Assembly: GCA_049511415.1 (NCBI GenBank)
Contig: JBEKYC010000117.1
Coordinates: 1 to 10,422 of the forward strand
DNA: 10,422 bases
Reading direction: 5' to 3'
DNA from: Bog-159 sp049511415
GTDB lineage: Bacteria; Acidobacteriota; Terriglobia; Bryobacterales; Bryobacteraceae
Shown: positions 7,207 through 10,422 of the stretch, in pieces
Numbering within the stretch: position 1 is the stretch's first letter
Layout: each line of letters starts with the position of its first letter
Made by a program: the position numbers and the translations under genes
The notes under the pieces: generated by a model
Seen by the model: only the letters and a program-made list of their open reading frames with translations
Databases searched by the model: none
What the model was told of the DNA's origin: nothing

Positions 7207-7233
7207 CATGGCATGCGCTTATCGCAAGAGGCG

Positions 7234-8838
7234 TCACTTCGCCTTTACGTGAAGCGACTCAAGGAATTGCACCGTCTTGTTGGCGTACTTCGCCGAGACC
7301 TGGACCAGGAAAACGTCACCCGGTTTGGCATTGGCGGGTACGACACCCGAAATCACGAACTCGGCAGTCGCTGCGGCCTTCTTGTCCGTTTTGTCGACCG
7401 GTACGGGCTTCGCCGCCCCGACCTTGATCTTCAAGTCGGCGGCGGGCAACTTCGCCTGCAACGCCGGGGTGAGGAACAGCGGATAGACCGTTTGCGCGCC
7501 GGCCTGCTCGAGTGACTCGCGCAGGGCGGCTACTTCCGGCGTTTTTTCGAAACCGGCCGCAACCAAGTTCGCAGCGGCGGTCACTTCGACCGGGTCTCCG
7601 GGCAGGACCGTCCCCTGCAAGGCGAAGGTCCAGGGCCTGCCGATGAACACGAACATGGAGTCGGTATTGCGCCACGCCGACGCTTCGTGCGTGCCGGGAT
7701 TGCCCGGGTTGGGGATCTGCGTCGACGTCACGGCATCCACCGTGGCGTTCTTCGATTGCGAGTTATAGATGCTGACTACGGCGCATCGGTGCTGCCCGGG
7801 GGGCGCGCTGTGGAACGGAAAATTGCTATCCACCTGCACGCTCCCGTTCGCCGGCACTGTTACCGTGCGCACGTCAATCATAGGGCCGACGGATCCCACT
7901 CCCCCCGGCAGTTGCCAGAAACGGACGACCGTATTCACGGCGGGCGTGGGGGAGTCGTTATGCACGATCGCCGAGATCTTGTAGTCGGTGTTGGGTGTCA
8001 GTAGGGAATTTCCTTGCGGATCACCGACGATGGGAATGGGATTGCCGAACGAATCGAAGAGCAGGACGTCCGGGCTGTGGTATCCGCCGAAGACGTAGGG
8101 GTCGGGGGCGGGCAGGCCGGCGACGGGGTTAACGATAATGGATACCTCGCCGACGAACTGGCCGGCGACGGTCCCGACGATGGTGAAGACGTGGGCTGCC
8201 GCAGCGGCTACCGGGGTGACCTGCAAGCCGACCGAGTAGAAGTCTTCCGGTGCCAGGTTGACCGTCAGCGGAGAAACAACCGGACCGGCCGGACCCGTGC
8301 CCGGAGGCGCGATGAGCAACGGCTTCCAGGACTGCGGCGAACCTGGCGGAATGACGGCCCCGTTCTGCACCGATTCGGTCAAGGTGAGCACCATGGACTC
8401 GGCGGTCGCGCCGCCGAAGACGACGAAAGACAGCAAGGACGGCACTCCCGAGGGGCAGGAGATGACGGTGACGTTCTGGCCGATGGAGGGGCCGTTGGGA
8501 GCGATGGTGGCGCCGAGGCAGCCATGCCCGCCGGCTGGCGTCAAGAATGTAAACGCGACGGTGGCAGTGCCCGGAATACCGAAGGCTTCGGGAGGCACGG
8601 TCACAGGCGCGGGTTGGGTCAAGCCGCTGGTGCCGGGCATGTTCCCGATACCGAAGGCGCTGTGAGAGACATTGACTTGAACGTTGGTGTATTCGAAGCT
8701 GTCGGTGTTCTGGACAACCACGTAAACGTCATAGAGATGATTGGGGAGCGCGGCCTCGGGATTGATGCTCGCGGGCGGCGTAGCCGAAGGGTCGACGAAA
8801 ACGAACTGCTGACTTTTGGTCAGAAACGATAGTGGCAT
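7234..8838 (-). CDS. Uncharacterised 534-residue protein with two CARDB-like beta-sandwich domains
   Basis: I do not recognise a named family. The sequence is rich in Val, Pro, Thr and Gly with alternating beta-strand patterns. A first Ig/CARDB-like domain spans about 35-115 (YDVYVVVQNTDSFEYTNVQV, ending AGGHGCLGATI). A second spans about 282-360 (YKISAIVHNDSPTPAVNTVV, ending PGQHRCAVVSI). Both end in a similar G-x-H-x-C strand. A linker containing PDPYVFGGYHSPDVLLFDSFG (246-266) separates them. The C-terminal part (410-534) has a short Ala/Glu-rich helix and a final beta domain ending LHVKAK. No signal peptide or membrane segment is visible, which is odd for this type of repeat protein. The ATG at 8838 has AGGAG six bases upstream. 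It is probably a single transcription unit, with its own terminator 28 bases after the stop. Confidence 0.8.
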   Translation of the reverse strand: MPLSFLTKSQQFVFVDPSATPPASINPEAALPNHLYDVYVVVQNTDSFEYTNVQVNVSHSAFGIGNMPGTSGLTQPAPVTVPPEAFGIPGTATVAFTFLTPAGGHGCLGATIAPNGPSIGQNVTVISCPSGVPSLLSFVVFGGATAESMVLTLTESVQNGAVIPPGSPQSWKPLLIAPPGTGPAGPVVSPLTVNLAPEDFYSVGLQVTPVAAAAAHVFTIVGTVAGQFVGEVSIIVNPVAGLPAPDPYVFGGYHSPDVLLFDSFGNPIPIVGDPQGNSLLTPNTDYKISAIVHNDSPTPAVNTVVRFWQLPGGVGSVGPMIDVRTVTVPANGSVQVDSNFPFHSAPPGQHRCAVVSIYNSQSKNATVDAVTSTQIPNPGNPGTHEASAWRNTDSMFVFIGRPWTFALQGTVLPGDPVEVTAAANLVAAGFEKTPEVAALRESLEQAGAQTVYPLFLTPALQAKLPAADLKIKVGAAKPVPVDKTDKKAAATAEFVISGVVPANAKPGDVFLVQVSAKYANKTVQFLESLHVKAK

Positions 8839-8844
8839 TCTTAA

Positions 8845-8849
8845 CTCCT
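8845..8849 (-). promoter_or_regulatory. Ribosome-binding site of the 534-residue protein gene
   Basis: AGGAG on the minus strand, six bases before the ATG at 8838, supports this start. I see no convincing -35/-10 pair further upstream. Confidence 0.6.
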
Positions 8850-9012
8850 ATGTTAGTTTGAGCGATATCGTCCAAGGTTCTCCTAGCCTGACATCGCCGA
8901 TTTCCGCTTAGTGAGAGGTTAGTCGAGCGGCCTCTCGCCGTAATAGTGACGCCAGGGTGAAGATCATTTCATCGACAGTTCGACCCCATTTGAACCCAGA
9001 CGCACCTCTAGC

Positions 9013-9089
9013 GTGCGCCGATGGGCACAACGCCGCTTGCTCAGCGTGTGGTGCTGGCTGACGGCCGGAGCCATCGGCGTGCACTTTTT
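9013..9089 (+). repeat. Imperfect inverted repeat followed by T5
   Basis: The arms are GTGCGCCGATGG (9013-9024) and CCATCGGCGTGCAC (9071-9084), complementary apart from a two-base bulge, with a 46-base loop. TTTTT follows at 9085-9089. It could be a recombination site, a structured leader before the primase gene, or a terminator for a transcript entering from the left. The sequence does not decide between these. Confidence 0.5.
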
Positions 9090-9161
9090 GAGGGCACCCA
9101 CCATCCTTGCCTGGGATCTGGGTGCGGTCTGCCGTATTCTGCCGATCGGGGCAAGAAGTCC

Positions 9162-10133
9162 ATGAGTCGTCAAGCTCTCGACGAGTTGAAACAGCAGATT
9201 CCGCTGCTGGACTATCTCCAGGCACTCGATTGGCAGCCGACCCGGCAGCTCAGCCGGGGTCGGTTAATGGGACTATGTCCACTGCACTCTGATCACAAAC
9301 CAAGCTTTCCTGTGGATCCCACTAAGTGCCTGTTCTACTGCTACGGCTGCGGCCGTGGTGGTGATGTAATTCGTTTCGTCGAGACCTTTCACCAGGTGAA
9401 GTTTCCACAAGCTCTGACGTTACTTCGTCAGTGGCGTGGTATGGCCCCATTGCTGCACGAGACCGCGAGTTTCTATCGCATGCAACTCCACCGCCACGCT
9501 GAGGCGGTTGCCTACCTGCAACAACGTGGGATCCGTTCGCCGGAACTGATCGACCACATGCGGATCGGCTACGCGCCTGGCGGCTGCCTGCGCGGTTGGC
9601 TGGGCCAGTTGGGTTATCAGCCCGACATGTTGCGTCAATCCGGTCTTGTCACTGCCGCCGGCTATGACGCCTACATCCGTCGCATTGTCTTTCCGCTGGA
9701 GGGCAATCTCTATGGCCGCAGTATCTCGGCTTCGGCGCCGCCGCATCGTTTCCTCCCGGGCACCAAAGGCGGCTTGTATTGCTGGGAGCAGGTGCGGCGA
9801 TATTCGGAAGTGATTCTCGTTGAGGGCCTGTTCGACTATGCCGTCCTGCGGCAAGCCGGCTTTCACAACGTCACCTGCTCGTTAGGAGCCCACCTCAACG
9901 CTCGCCAGTTTCGGCAACTGTGCGACGATTCCCGAACCGTCTACCTCACCTTTGATGCCGACCCTAATAGCAGCGGACAACATGCTGCGGAAAGGTTATC
10001 GCATCAACTTCGGAAACAGGGCTTGGAAGTTCGTAGGGTCTCCTTGCCCGACGGCCACGATCCGAACAGCTTTTTCGTTCAGGGCGGCGATATGCCCGGG
10101 TTCCGCTTGCTCCTGGAGAGGGCGCGGCCATGA
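9162..10133 (+). CDS. Short DnaG-like primase: CHC2 zinc finger plus Toprim domain
   Basis: From ATG 9162 the product has 323 residues, against about 600 for chromosomal DnaG. The N-terminal CHC2-type zinc site is C39 and H42 (CPLH), C60 and C63 (YCYGCG), set in the usual context DHKPSF and GGDVIRFV. A primase core follows (RRIVFPLEGNLYGRSI, 173-188; FLPGTKGGLY, 197-206). The Toprim domain has the glutamate E221 in ILVEGLFD, the D265-x-D267 pair in FDADPN and a LPDGHDPNSF motif at 295-304. It lacks the helicase-binding C-terminal domain of DnaG, so it is probably an element-borne primase. I preferred this start because the conserved N-terminus begins here; a weak AAGAAG lies upstream, and the in-frame ATG at 9021 would add 47 residues of non-primase character. 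Its stop overlaps the next gene as ATGA, pointing to a joint function in a mobile element. Confidence 0.88.
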   Translation: MSRQALDELKQQIPLLDYLQALDWQPTRQLSRGRLMGLCPLHSDHKPSFPVDPTKCLFYCYGCGRGGDVIRFVETFHQVKFPQALTLLRQWRGMAPLLHETASFYRMQLHRHAEAVAYLQQRGIRSPELIDHMRIGYAPGGCLRGWLGQLGYQPDMLRQSGLVTAAGYDAYIRRIVFPLEGNLYGRSISASAPPHRFLPGTKGGLYCWEQVRRYSEVILVEGLFDYAVLRQAGFHNVTCSLGAHLNARQFRQLCDDSRTVYLTFDADPNSSGQHAAERLSHQLRKQGLEVRRVSLPDGHDPNSFFVQGGDMPGFRLLLERARP

Positions 10134-10422
10134 AGTTCCACGTTGTCCACCAGCCTGCGCCCGGCCACGCACGCAGTCCGTTCCGTGTCGTTGAGCAGAC
10201 CACAGGCCGTGAAATCGACTGGATCAATCGCTACCTGGATCGCGAGTTCCTTCGACGCGTGGCGGATATCACTCTGTCCAGCTATGCATATAAGCTGCTG
10301 CACTTTCTCCGCTGGTGGGAAAGTGTCCATCAAACCGATTCGATTGTTCCCGGCGCGCTCACAGATTCAACCTTGTTGGACTATGTGCGATTCCAGTCCG
10401 CCGAACAACCCCAGGTCTCCGG
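10130..10422 (+). CDS. Probable tyrosine recombinase/integrase, N-terminal part (cut by window edge)
   Basis: The frame starts at ATG 10130 inside the primase stop codon (ATGA) and stays open for 97 codons to the window edge. It begins MKFHVVHQPAPG. Residues 30-70 (DWINRYLDREFLRR, then ITLSSYAYKLLHFLRWWE) look like the SAM-like, core-DNA-binding N-terminal domain of tyrosine recombinases, in which a helix with TxxxYxxxLxxFxxW is typical. The catalytic domain (R-H-R-Y) is beyond the edge, so the assignment is likely but not proven. Tight coupling to a primase gene suggests an integrating mobile element or island. Confidence 0.7.
   Translation, partial: MKFHVVHQPAPGHARSPFRVVEQTTGREIDWINRYLDREFLRRVADITLSSYAYKLLHFLRWWESVHQTDSIVPGALTDSTLLDYVRFQSAEQPQVS

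Larger units (their letters stand above)
6713..7233. other. 521-base intergenic region between the 534-residue protein gene and the operon
   Basis: The region holds the operon ribosome-binding site, a possible -10 element near 6755 and a strong terminator hairpin at 7183-7206. Between about 6790 and 7180 I recognise no gene, RNA or mobile element. A minus-strand frame from 6976 to 6749 could encode 75 residues, but it has no recognisable domain and its 3' end covers the possible promoter. An inverted repeat caggct/agcctg sits near 7145-7170. The space may hold regulatory sites or decayed sequence. Confidence 0.5.
8839..9161. other. Intergenic boundary region between divergent genes, with hairpins
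   Basis: These 323 bases lie between the start of the minus-strand 534-residue protein gene and the plus-strand primase gene. They hold the ribosome-binding site of the former, a small hairpin (gagagg/cctctc at 8913-8918 and 8931-8936) and a longer imperfect hairpin at 9013-9084. A frame continuous with the primase reaches back to an ATG at 9021, but those 47 residues are not like a primase N-terminus. One end of the mobile element carrying primase and recombinase may lie here; I cannot place it exactly. Confidence 0.45.

Noticed and set aside
9013..9089. An integron attC site
   Set aside because: The hairpin lacks the RYYYAAC/GTTRRRY core sites expected of attC, and there is no cassette array.
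8908..9225. A 105-codon minus-strand frame ending in FTLASLLRREAARL
   Set aside because: The tail looks protein-like, but most of the frame is the antisense of the primase start and leader, and no family is recognised.

Overview
The window reads like the chromosome of a GC-rich soil bacterium. Secreted YVTN and FG-GAP/VCBS beta-propeller proteins, CARDB-like repeat proteins, an aerobic-type formylglycine-generating enzyme and a sulfatase remnant together suggest Acidobacteriota, perhaps a Solibacter/Bryobacter-like lineage. That assignment is inferred from gene content; no taxonomic marker gene is present.

Layout. (1) 1-240: the terminal part of an IS21-family insertion sequence, with its end at base 240, two internal end-repeats and the first 50 codons of an IstA-like transposase running off the left edge. 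(2) 318-6712, minus strand: a compact operon read right to left. It consists of a secreted YVTN beta-propeller gene, the 3' part of a sulfatase gene, a secreted 14-repeat FG-GAP/VCBS protein, a cytoplasmic parvulin prolyl isomerase (PpiC type) and a formylglycine-generating enzyme (FGE, SUMF1 type). The junctions are TGATG overlaps or gaps of 3 and 1 bases, so translation is probably coupled. (3) 6713-7233: a 521-base intergenic region with the operon's ribosome-binding site, a possible extended -10 promoter, and the terminator of the next gene. (4) 7234-8838, minus strand: a single gene for a 534-residue protein with two CARDB-like beta-sandwich domains. (5) 8839-9161: a non-coding boundary region with a long imperfect hairpin. 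(6) 9162-10422, plus strand: a short DnaG-like primase (CHC2 zinc finger plus Toprim) overlapping by ATGA the start of a gene that looks like a tyrosine recombinase, cut by the right edge. This is probably one end of a mobile element.

How the genes fit together. FGE converts the cysteine of a CxPxR motif in type I sulfatases to formylglycine before export. Finding it in a coupled operon with a sulfatase, a cytoplasmic prolyl isomerase and two secreted beta-propeller proteins suggests a sulfatase maturation and export cassette. The cassette is damaged here. The sulfatase part lacks its N-terminal catalytic half, including the CxPxR motif, and is joined to the propeller gene. Restoring one base at about 5348 would make the two a single reading frame. 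The only CxPxR sequence I could find in the annotated proteins is in the N-terminal extension of the FGE itself (CAPTR, residues 7-11), which is the most intriguing observation in the window.
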